Part shown: piece after piece, positions 1 through 4,652 of the stretch
How the letters are laid out: the number at the start of each line of letters is the position of its first letter
Position numbering within the stretch: position 1 is the stretch's first letter
NCBI GenBank assembly: GCA_949123685.1
Contig: CASBHZ010000118.1
Span: 1-6,162, forward strand
DNA: 6,162 nt
DNA from: an uncultured Bacteroidales bacterium
GTDB lineage: Bacteria; Bacteroidota; Bacteroidia; Bacteroidales; Muribaculaceae
Reading direction: 5' to 3'
Notes under the pieces: model-generated
What the model saw: the letters and a program-made list of their open reading frames with translations, nothing else
Database searches by the model: none
Told to the model about the DNA's origin: nothing
Position numbers and translations under genes: made by a program

Positions 1-1
1 G

Positions 2-634
2 GGGCTCAAGACCGCCCGCTATTTCTACGCCAAGTCCTACGATGAGTTGTGCAGCGCCGCGGCCCGAATCGGATTCCCGTGCGTGGTCAAGCCGCTTATG
101 TCCTCGTCGGGCAAAGGGCAGTCGGTGGTCAAAGGGCCCGAGGAGTTGGAGCACGCGTGGAACTACGGGTGCGAGGGTTCGCGCGGGGACATCCGCGAGC
201 TGATCGTCGAGGAATTCATCGCGTTCGACAGCGAAATCACGCTGCTGACCGTCACGCAGAAGAACGGCCCTACGCTTTTCTGCCCGCCTATCGGCCACGT
301 GCAGAAAGGCGGCGACTATCGCGAGAGTTTCCAGGCGCCGCAGATTGCTCCCGAGCATCTCGCCGAGGCGCAGCGCATGGCTGCCGCCGTCACCGAAGCG
401 CTGACGGGCGCCGGCATCTGGGGCGTGGAATTCTTCCTCAGCCACGAAAACGGCGTCTATTTCTCCGAGTTGTCGCCCCGGCCGCACGATACGGGCATGG
501 TGACGCTGGCCGGAACGCAGAATCTCAACGAATTCGAGCTGCACCTGCGCGCTGTGCCCATACCATTTCCAAATCTCTGTTTTTTTGAGATTTGGAAGCA
601 TGACGCATTACACCAACCTATAAATCACATCTAA
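2..634 (+). pseudogene. purT: PurT (formate-dependent GAR transformylase) fragment, 3' end replaced
   Basis: PurT is a cytosolic ATP-grasp enzyme that makes formyl-GAR from GAR, formate and ATP in purine synthesis. The frame is open from base 2 with no start in the window, so the N-terminal third is missing at the edge. Family segments appear in order: [17 protein letters not shown] (ATP-grasp nucleotide loop), [46 protein letters not shown] (metal and ATP ligands) and [21 protein letters not shown]. Similarity ends after LHLRAV (about base 556). A 25-residue tail (PIPFPN...INHI) unlike PurT follows, then TAA at 632-634. From memory of E. coli PurT (392 aa), roughly 80-85 C-terminal residues are absent. 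The loss coincides with a change from GC-rich to AT-rich DNA, so insertion or recombination is likelier than point decay. The family call is secure; loss of activity is inferred. Confidence 0.9.
567..597 (+). repeat. CCAAAT hairpin 1
   Basis: A perfect 11-bp inverted repeat, TTCCAAATCTC (567-577) and GAGATTTGGAA (587-597), encloses a 9-base T-rich loop. The core CCAAAT...ATTTGG spans 27 bp (569-595), three shorter than the other four copies. It starts about 10 bp after purT similarity ends, so it marks the left limit of the AT-rich DNA. There is no U-tract after the right arm on the plus strand, so it is not a typical intrinsic terminator. Confidence 0.75.
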
Positions 635-643
635 GACAGATAC

Positions 644-691
644 ATCACACTTCCAAATCTACTTTTTTTACACCACTTTTGGAAACGTGAT
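644..691 (+). repeat. CCAAAT hairpin 2
   Basis: The 30-bp core is at 653-682: CCAAAT, an 18-base spacer (CTACTTTTTTTACACCAC), then TTTTGG. The arms extend outward as TTCC/GGAA, and an outer pair ATCAC (644-648) / GTGAT (687-691) is separated from them by two mismatches. The spacer resembles those of copies 3, 4 and 5 in length and in its ...AC(C)CAC right end, and lies in the same orientation. Confidence 0.7.
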
Positions 692-758
692 GGCAGATTT
701 GGATAGCGGCAATCGTGATTATCCATCTCTTTATAGACTGTATATGAGGTGCACGAGA

Positions 759-794
759 GTGCCAAATCGCATGTTTTTTACACACATTTGGCAC
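759..794 (+). repeat. CCAAAT hairpin 3
   Basis: GTGCCAAAT (759-767) pairs with ATTTGGCAC (786-794). The 30-bp core is at 762-791, with spacer CGCATGTTTTTTACACAC. The outer three bases (GTG/CAC) differ from the equivalent bases in the other copies but still pair, which argues that the fold is what is conserved. Confidence 0.7.
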
Positions 795-817
795 CGTAGT
801 GGATAATAGGAGTAAGA

Positions 818-861
818 TTGGTTTGGTTCGGGCTATATATACGCCCGATGAACTAAACCAA
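818..861 (+). repeat. Long imperfect hairpin
   Basis: TTGGTTTGGTTC (818-829) pairs with GAACTAAACCAA (850-861), with one non-Watson-Crick position that can form G-T. An inner GGGC/GCCC stem (830-833, 843-846) closes a TATATATAC loop, and three bases bulge on the right side. It does not belong to the CCAAAT family but sits in the same gene-free run of hairpins. No U-tract follows. Confidence 0.6.
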
Positions 862-983
862 CCATATATGGGCTGATGAAAATAAAATCATAATCAGATC
901 TCTAACATAATTACATGTTGCAATTGACAATGAGTATAACTAACTATTTTGCAAAGCTATCCATTATAATTCTTTTATAATTC

Positions 984-1012
984 TGTCGCAAATATTGCTT
1001 AAATTTGCGACA
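984..1012 (+). repeat. 10-bp inverted repeat TGTCGCAAAT
   Basis: TGTCGCAAAT (984-993) is followed by a 9-base loop and its perfect complement ATTTGCGACA (1003-1012). The right arm contains TAAATTTG (1000-1007), which fits the Bacteroides -7 consensus, but no TTTG lies about 20 bases upstream. It could be an operator or another member of the local hairpin run; the sequence does not decide. Confidence 0.55.
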
Positions 1013-1049
1013 AAACCAGACTTAAGAGACTCTACAATGTTCGTTATTT

Positions 1050-1109
1050 ACTTACATCAGACGGCCAAATCTCATAATTCTATACCACATTTGGCATATT
1101 GATGTAAGT
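1050..1109 (+). repeat. CCAAAT hairpin 4
   Basis: The 30-bp core is at 1065-1094 (spacer CTCATAATTCTATACCAC). It lies inside a perfect outer pair, ACTTACATCA (1050-1059) and TGATGTAAGT (1100-1109). A 4-5 base internal loop separates this pair from the GCCAAAT/ATTTGGC stem. The outer arm is long and unrelated to the arms of the other copies. It lies about 90 bp before the -7 element of the AlbA_2 gene. Confidence 0.7.
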
Positions 1110-1194
1110 AGGCTGGGTATTTTTTTCCGTTTTGCTTTTTCATCAGGTTATTGTTAATTCATAGTCAATCCTTCCATATCTCACGGATTTTTCG

Positions 1195-1202
1195 TAAATT
1201 TG
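1195..1202 (+). promoter_or_regulatory. -7 element of the AlbA_2 gene promoter
   Basis: TAAATTTG exactly fits the Bacteroides -7 consensus TAnnTTTG. No TTTG or TTG is present 19-21 bases upstream, so the -33 half is weak or missing. Transcription would begin near 1208, giving a leader of about 20 bases before the ATG at 1227. This argues against a TTG start at 1200, which lies inside the promoter element. Confidence 0.5.
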
Positions 1203-1226
1203 CAGTCTGAAACCCAACAAATCAGT

Positions 1227-2654
1227 ATGATAGCTAAAGAAGATGTGTTGGACTTGTTGAAGTCCACAGAATCATATCGAGTGGAACGCACGACGAGTAC
1301 AGGCAACATGGACAAGTTCTGTGAGGCCATTTGTGCGTTTGCCAATGATATGCCTGCTTCCAGAAAAAATGGCTATCTGATTATTGGAGCGAAAGATGAC
1401 GGATCTATCGCGGGAATGAAGGTGGATGATGCTCTGCTGAAAAAGATTGCCGGAATACGTTCTGACGGCAATATACTTCCTTTGCCGACAATGTCCGTTG
1501 AACGGTTCTCTTATCCCGAAGGTGATTTGTTGGTTGCTGAGGTTCATCCATCTGACTTACCACCTGTTCGCTATCGAGGCAGAGTATTTATCCGAATCGG
1601 TCCGAGACGCGACATCGCTACCGAAGCTGAGGAAAGAATACTTGCTGAACGTCGTTGCTCATTCATGGCGACCTTTGATGCTACACCTTGTCTCAGTGCC
1701 AAACTGGAAGATTTAGATCTCGCATACATCAAGATCAACTATCTCCCGATGGCATTTGATGAGGAGACTCTTGCGAACGACAAGCGCGACATAAAGGAAC
1801 AACTTGCCTCTATCCATTTATATGATCGAGACAATGACTGTCCTACATACGCCGGAATAATTCTTTTCGGTAAAAATCCCAAGTATTTTCTTCTGGGTAA
1901 TTATGTGCAATTCGTGCGTTTTGCAGGAAAAGACAAAGGTGGAGACATTCTCAATGAACGTCAGTTTGCAGGCCCTCTATATAAGATGTTGCCGTCGCTG
2001 GAATCCTTTGTTCGTGACGGCATAATAACCCAGCGACCTATACCGGAAACTCTGTTCCGGGAAAGGACTGTCTGGAATTATCCGGAAGGAGCAATCCGCG
2101 AATTGCTGATGAACGCCTGTATGCATAGGGACTATCAAGCCAATATGCCAATTCGGTTGTATCAGTTTGATGACTATATCGAAGTTATGAATGCCGGAGG
2201 TCTTTATGGCGAAGCTCGTCCGGAGAACTTTCCATCGGTCAATGACTATCGTAATCCTCTTGTGGCAGAAGCCATGAGAGTGATGAAGTATGTCAACAAA
2301 TTCAACCGAGGAGTTACCCGTGTGCAAGAGATGTTGAAAGATAACGGCAATCCTCCCGCCGAATTTGATGTGAATACCATGACGGCATTTCGAGTCAATA
2401 TCCATGCCACAAACGAGTCTGATTTTTCGAAGGGCACAAGTCAAACAGCCAAAACAATTGAGGAAAAAATCATTGAGTTCTGTAATGAGCCACGTTCATT
2501 AGCAGAAATAATGGCTTATTTAGGATATAAAGACAGAGGAAAATTCAAAAGTTCATATATAAACCCCCTGCTTAATAATGTCTTGGCAATGACTAATCCA
2601 GATAAACCTAATAGTCGGAATCAAAAATATTATTTGAAGGATACAGAAATTTAA
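1227..2654 (+). CDS. AlbA_2 (Schlafen-type) / RecG-C-like GHKL / winged-helix protein
   Basis: A 475-residue protein annotated in many bacteria as a putative DNA-binding, RNA-binding or RecG-like transcriptional regulator. An N-terminal AlbA_2 (Schlafen-type) domain spans about residues 10-130; RVERTTST (18-25), NGYLIIGAKDDGSIAG (48-63) and YRGRVFIRIGPR (116-127) are its typical segments. A middle part leads into a HATPase_c_4 / RecG C-terminal-like domain (about 290-385). There, PEGAIRELLMNACMHRDY (296-313) is the N-box-like helix, followed by IEVMNAGGLYG (338-348) and YRNPLVAEAM (351-360). The end (about 420-472) looks like a winged helix. Residues suited to nucleic-acid binding are visible, but the substrate cannot be told. 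The ATG at 1227 is preferred because the in-frame TTG at 1200 overlaps the -7 element. The gene stands alone, flanked by hairpins, and its stop lies in an inverted repeat. A defence role is possible because Schlafen-type domains occur in such islands, but it is unproven. Confidence 0.9.
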   Translation: MIAKEDVLDLLKSTESYRVERTTSTGNMDKFCEAICAFANDMPASRKNGYLIIGAKDDGSIAGMKVDDALLKKIAGIRSDGNILPLPTMSVERFSYPEGDLLVAEVHPSDLPPVRYRGRVFIRIGPRRDIATEAEERILAERRCSFMATFDATPCLSAKLEDLDLAYIKINYLPMAFDEETLANDKRDIKEQLASIHLYDRDNDCPTYAGIILFGKNPKYFLLGNYVQFVRFAGKDKGGDILNERQFAGPLYKMLPSLESFVRDGIITQRPIPETLFRERTVWNYPEGAIRELLMNACMHRDYQANMPIRLYQFDDYIEVMNAGGLYGEARPENFPSVNDYRNPLVAEAMRVMKYVNKFNRGVTRVQEMLKDNGNPPAEFDVNTMTAFRVNIHATNESDFSKGTSQTAKTIEEKIIEFCNEPRSLAEIMAYLGYKDRGKFKSSYINPLLNNVLAMTNPDKPNSRNQKYYLKDTEI

Positions 2655-2702
2655 CTTGTTGCCTGACTTATGTCTTAGGCGACAAGTTAGGCAACAAGTT
2701 AA
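2651..2702 (+). repeat. 19-bp inverted repeat with tandem 12-mers, containing the stop codon
   Basis: TTAACTTGTTGCCTGACTT (2651-2669) pairs with AAGTTAGGCAACAAGTTAA (2684-2702) at 18 of 19 positions, across a 14-base loop. The right half also contains two direct 12-mers, TTAGGCGACAAG (2675-2686) and TTAGGCAACAAG (2687-2698). The left arm is an inverted copy of the second. The stop codon of the upstream gene (2652-2654) is in the left arm. No U-tract follows on either strand. It could stabilise the mRNA end, bind a protein, or be a recombination-type site. Confidence 0.75.
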
Positions 2703-2826
2703 TATCTTATACAGGATGTATTTTCATTAGTTCATAGGTGGTTCGCTCATTCCCATTGTGGTAAATCGTCGTAAACTTCATCATTTATATTTGATTTTTG
2801 TTGACGTCTGGGCACAGTTGAGGCCG

Positions 2827-3009
2827 TCATCTTCTCGGTATCATAAATTCTTGTGGCATTGGCAGGGTTTCAGAAGGACACACGTCATGCTGCACCGCTC
2901 CAAAATCTATGTTTTTCGGTGAGTTACGGGTGTCGCAAAATTCAGCCTGCAATGGCCTGATGATAGCACTTCCGGAGTGCCTCTCTTTCTTCTTCTGCCG
3001 TTGTGCCAC
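2827..3009 (-). CDS. Possible small basic protein or remnant of a longer gene
   Basis: Not recognised. From a GTG start this gives 60 residues with a basic N-terminus (VAQRQKKKERHSGSAIIRPL) and a hydrophilic remainder ending in MIPRR. The frame stays open upstream through SDGQRIEYVAQRQ as far as a TAA at 3039-3041. Beyond it the frame continues across a second TAA (3060-3062) up to an ATG at 3102, so a longer gene broken by nonsense codons is possible. Its TGA overlaps an ATG (ATGA, 2827-2830) that opens a 27-residue ORF (2747-2830, ending DDLPQWE), a layout typical of translational coupling. A minus-strand promoter lies upstream at 3263-3294. Coding is uncertain. Confidence 0.25.
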   Translation of the reverse strand: MAQRQKKKERHSGSAIIRPLQAEFCDTRNSPKNIDFGAVQHDVCPSETLPMPQEFMIPRR

Positions 3010-3013
3010 GTAT

Positions 3014-3196
3014 TCAATCCGTTGACCATCGCTTCCTTAGGGCGAGTTGTTGCCGGATTAAGCCGTTGCGGAGCGTTCCGCATTCAACAGCAGGCTCTTC
3101 ATAGTGATTCCGGATCCTGAGTCCGGCCTTCTTATAAGGGTACCTCTTTATAATTGTTATCGTGTCTATATCGGGCATGGCATCCGTCGGGGGCAT
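3014..3196 (-). CDS. Possible 60-residue hypothetical protein
   Basis: Not recognised. ATG at 3194-3196 (another in frame at 3176-3178) opens a 60-residue basic protein, MPPTDAMPDIDTITIIKRYP then a stretch rich in Arg and Leu ending LALRKRWSTD. The reason to list it is position: it is the first minus-strand ORF after a good Bacteroides-type promoter (3263-3294), with a leader of about 60 bases. The next ORF (2827-3009) starts five bases after its stop. It has no known motif, signal peptide or membrane segment. It may simply be noncoding leader. Confidence 0.2.
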   Translation of the reverse strand: MPPTDAMPDIDTITIIKRYPYKKAGLRIRNHYEEPAVECGTLRNGLIRQQLALRKRWSTD

Positions 3197-3262
3197 CGTT
3201 CCTGTTCCGGTCTATAAAGCTGAACTTGTCGCTTCGGGCTTGCGCTGCCGTCAATCGTTACA

Positions 3263-3294
3263 TAAAGATAACAAAAATTTTCGAGATTACCAAA
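3263..3294 (-). promoter_or_regulatory. Minus-strand Bacteroides-type promoter (P3)
   Basis: Read on the minus strand: TTTGG with TTTG at 3294-3291, 20 bases, then TATCTTTA (3270-3263), one base from the TAnnTTTG consensus. Transcription would start near 3255 and run leftwards into the small ORFs below 3200. The -33 and -7 words match those of the two promoters at 3762-3794 and 3880-3912. Confidence 0.5.
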
Positions 3295-3403
3295 TCGGCA
3301 CAATCTCCCGTCAGCGGCTGACATTGTCGGCTATCGTGTGTGTATGGCGTATGTGTGTGTCGATAGTGTCCACAAGTGTCACACCTGAATATGAGCACCG
3401 GTG

Positions 3404-3556
3404 TCGGTGTAAGGCTCGGGCAAGTACCCGCACACCGATTTGTTCGCAATGCTTGCGCATCCGGCTGCGAAATTCAGGCACACACCTCCGGGTGTTGTGC
3501 ATCGGGTCCGACCCTTCGGGGTCGGCTCATAGAGGGGCAGCCCACTCTTGGACTGC
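3404..3556. other. Cluster of five GC-rich hairpins (possible structured RNA or transfer-origin region)
   Basis: Five hairpins follow each other in 153 bases. A: TCGGTGT 3404-3410 / ACACCGA 3432-3438 with inner CGGG/CCCG. B: TTCGCA 3443-3448 / TGCGAA 3466-3471. C: ACACC-TCCG-GGTGT, 3482-3495. D: CCGACCC-TTCG-GGGTCGG, 3508-3525. E: GCAG-C-CCA-CTCT-TGG-A-CTGC, 3537-3556, with one mismatch. Read as plus-strand RNA, C and D carry C(UNCG)G tetraloops, which favours that strand. The visible promoters, however, read the minus strand, so orientation is open. No covariation data and no RNA family recognised. Confidence 0.4.
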
Positions 3557-3649
3557 GGGTTATGTCTGCGGCGGATATGATCGTAACCGTCATGGCAGAG
3601 CATTCTGACGCTCCGCTATGGTCGCGAAATTTGCCACCGCAACTTTCCT

Positions 3650-3663
3650 AACAAAGCTTTGTT
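3650..3663. repeat. 14-bp perfect palindrome AACAAAGCTTTGTT
   Basis: AACAAAGCTTTGTT is self-complementary throughout. It is nested inside a second pair, AACTTT (3641-3646) and AAAGTT (3668-3673). This is the shape of a dimer-binding operator or of a cruciform. It lies about 90 bases downstream of the expected start from the minus-strand promoter at 3762-3794. Confidence 0.5.
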
Positions 3664-3718
3664 CAAAAAAGTTCACGATTCAGCGAAAAATATCATCCGT
3701 AGCCAAAAGTAGTGCATG

Positions 3719-3742
3719 AGCGAGCATTACGCCCCGCTCGCT
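3719..3742. repeat. Leader hairpin AGCGAGC/GCTCGCT
   Basis: A 7-bp stem (3719-3725 / 3736-3742) with a 10-base loop. For a minus-strand transcript from the promoter at 3762-3794 it would form within the first 40 bases, a position suited to control of the leader. No U-tract follows on the minus strand. Confidence 0.4.
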
Positions 3743-3761
3743 TCGGACTTCTTTTCGGAGG

Positions 3762-3794
3762 CAAAGATAAAGTGTAATTTTCAATCCCACCAAA
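3762..3794 (-). promoter_or_regulatory. Minus-strand Bacteroides-type promoter (P1)
   Basis: On the minus strand: TTTG (3794-3791), 21 bases, then TATCTTTG (3769-3762), an exact TAnnTTTG match extended as TATCTTTGCC. It is almost a copy of the promoter at 3880-3912: same -33 word, same 21-base spacing, same extended -7. The intervening bases differ, so it is not a simple recent duplication. Confidence 0.6.
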
Positions 3795-3819
3795 TATTTT
3801 CCGCCGGATATAGCTCAAG

Positions 3820-3847
3820 GTTGTACATGTATCTCGGGATATACAAC
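3820..3847. repeat. Bulged hairpin between the two promoters
   Basis: GTTGTA (3820-3825) pairs with TACAAC (3842-3847), and TATC (3830-3833) with GATA (3838-3841), around a TCGG loop. CATG bulges on the left. It lies between the two minus-strand promoters, in the leader of any transcript from the upstream one. Confidence 0.4.
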
Positions 3848-3879
3848 AGGTATAGCGATGATTGCCTCTCAATCGCCGG

Positions 3880-3912
3880 CAAAGATAACACCGTCTCACC
3901 AGACATTCCAAA
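3880..3912 (-). promoter_or_regulatory. Minus-strand Bacteroides-type promoter (P2)
   Basis: On the minus strand: TTTG (3912-3909), 21 bases, then TATCTTTG (3887-3880), an exact -7 consensus. It lies 118 bp upstream of P1 with identical spacing. Three 9-bp iterons begin right at its -33 element and extend upstream (3912-3946), so it is likely controlled by a DNA-binding protein. Confidence 0.6.
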
Positions 3913-3946
3913 TTATTCCGGACATTGTTCCGTTCCCATTATTCCG
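3912..3946. repeat. Three iterons ATTRTTCCG upstream of P2
   Basis: ATTATTCCG (3912-3920), ATTGTTCCG (3924-3932) and ATTATTCCG (3938-3946) are direct repeats spaced 12 and 14 bases. They touch the -33 box of the minus-strand promoter. Such placement suits an activator or repressor; iterons are also used by replication initiators, but no such gene is seen here. Confidence 0.55.
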
Positions 3947-3998
3947 TTTTGGGTGTTTTCTTTTCCCTTCTGAGTACCCTTTGTATCCTAAAATATGT

Positions 3999-4048
3999 TT
4001 ATAATCCGCCAAATCTATGTCTTTTGACCCACTTTTGGCGGATTATAA
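3999..4048 (-). repeat. CCAAAT hairpin 5, after the toxin-antitoxin operon
   Basis: TTATAATCCGCCAAA (3999-4013) pairs perfectly with TTTGGCGGATTATAA (4034-4048), the longest perfect stem of the family. The 30-bp core is at 4009-4038, with spacer CTATGTCTTTTGACCCAC. It lies 44 bases after the last stop of the minus-strand operon and is followed there by a loose T-rich stretch (CATATTTT), so it may work as that operon's terminator. Its core orientation is the same plus-strand one as the four distant copies at 567-1109. Confidence 0.7.
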
Positions 4049-4092
4049 CGAGGTTTTACAATTCTTTTGCCCTTTCCTTTGCCCTTAGCTCA

Positions 4093-4644
4093 TCATTTCA
4101 AAGCTGATTCAATTTGCATTTGCTCTTCAATATATTCAAGCATGGCATCGTCGGCATTTAGAACTCTTGCCATTGAGACAGGAGAAATGACATTTGTTCC
4201 ATTAGTGCGACGGTTTGCTTCTTCCCAAGCTTCATCATGAGACTTTCTCATGAGCTGTCCGAAGGTCAATGATTTATTTTCCTCAATTGACTGTTCCAAT
4301 GCCTCAATCTCTGACTTGGCGAGATACTTCAAATCTGCCTCGCGTTTAGGAAGAAGGACATCAGGAGCATCCTCTCCAGCATACTGGATAACCTCGGACA
4401 ATTCTTCCGAAAGAATCATCTGCGGGTGATTTAGTTCCTTTACCGCATCATACAGGTGAGTGGGAACCGGACCATATTTTAATGCGCAAAACTCATCAGG
4501 TACAAAGCCGCTGCCCCATTTCGCCAGATGCTTCATCTCCGCGAAATAGAGAATCTTGAAAGCATGGTAGAAATCAACACCACCAGTCTTGTCAATAATA
4601 AACAGAACTAACTCTGAGAGTTTCTTACGGTCGTGACTCGTCAT
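4093..4644 (-). CDS. Panacea (SocA-like, DUF4065) protein, likely antitoxin
   Basis: A 183-residue protein whose N-terminal 110 residues carry the Panacea/SocA domain, seen in FKILYFAEMKHLAKWG (29-44) and ALKYGPVPTHLYDAVK (54-69). The usual SHDEAWEEA segment is at 135-143. Panacea proteins are known antitoxins paired with many unrelated toxins. Caulobacter SocA acts as a proteolytic adaptor that brings its toxin SocB to ClpXP. Here the gene is third in a minus-strand operon, starting 8 bases after the stop of the HTH/metalloprotease gene, so it is surely co-transcribed. Whether it neutralises the HigB-like toxin, serves as an adaptor, or is an extra antitoxin is inference. The hydrophilic C-terminus (MLEYIEEQMQIES) is probably helical. 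Confidence 0.88.
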   Translation of the reverse strand: MTSHDRKKLSELVLFIIDKTGGVDFYHAFKILYFAEMKHLAKWGSGFVPDEFCALKYGPVPTHLYDAVKELNHPQMILSEELSEVIQYAGEDAPDVLLPKREADLKYLAKSEIEALEQSIEENKSLTFGQLMRKSHDEAWEEANRRTNGTNVISPVSMARVLNADDAMLEYIEEQMQIESALK

Positions 4645-4652
4645 TTATTATG

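Larger units (their letters stand above)
2703..4092. other. 1.4-kb region without a convincing large gene
   Basis: No frame here gives a recognisable protein domain. The longest plus-strand frame (3162-3608) is rich in Arg, Cys and Ser in a way typical of an out-of-frame reading. What the region does hold is regulatory or structural: three minus-strand promoters, three iterons at 3912-3946, a 14-bp palindrome at 3650-3663, five hairpins at 3404-3556, a CCAAAT hairpin at 3999-4048 and tiny minus-strand ORFs below 3200. The GC-rich middle (about 3390-3640) between AT-rich flanks recalls long leaders or transfer-origin regions of Bacteroides mobile elements. That comparison is an impression, not a match. 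Confidence 0.5.

Noticed and set aside
49..588. Second long plus-strand frame over purT
   Set aside because: It is Arg- and Ala-rich, a shadow of the GC-rich PurT frame, which has clear family motifs.
923..950. Promoter from TTGACA plus TATTTTG
   Set aside because: TTGACA is present but the -7 word is one base short of TAnnTTTG and no ORF follows at a sensible distance.
567..1109. Hairpin run read as a CRISPR array
   Set aside because: Repeats are palindromic with variable arms, spacing ranges from about 85 to 300 bases, and there are no cas genes. The regularity of repeat and spacer length is missing.
567..1109. Hairpins read as integron attC sites
   Set aside because: attC sites conserve the outer boxes (RYYYAAC/GTTRRRY) and vary inside; here the inner core is conserved and the outer arms vary. 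No cassette ORFs lie between them.
1977..2444. 155-residue minus-strand ORF
   Set aside because: Antisense shadow of the AlbA_2 gene, whose plus-strand frame has recognisable domains.
2651..2702. Intrinsic terminator for the AlbA_2 gene
   Set aside because: The stem is strong but no run of T follows on the plus strand, so it is reported as an inverted repeat instead.
3379..3603. 74-residue minus-strand ORF (MLCHDGYDHIRRRHN...)
   Set aside because: It lies wholly over the hairpin cluster, so its unusual Cys, Gly, Pro content is explained by structured DNA; no motif is visible.
3162..3608. 148-residue plus-strand ORF
   Set aside because: Composition (Arg, Cys, Ser, Thr) and lack of any domain suggest chance; it crosses the hairpin cluster and has no promoter of the local type.
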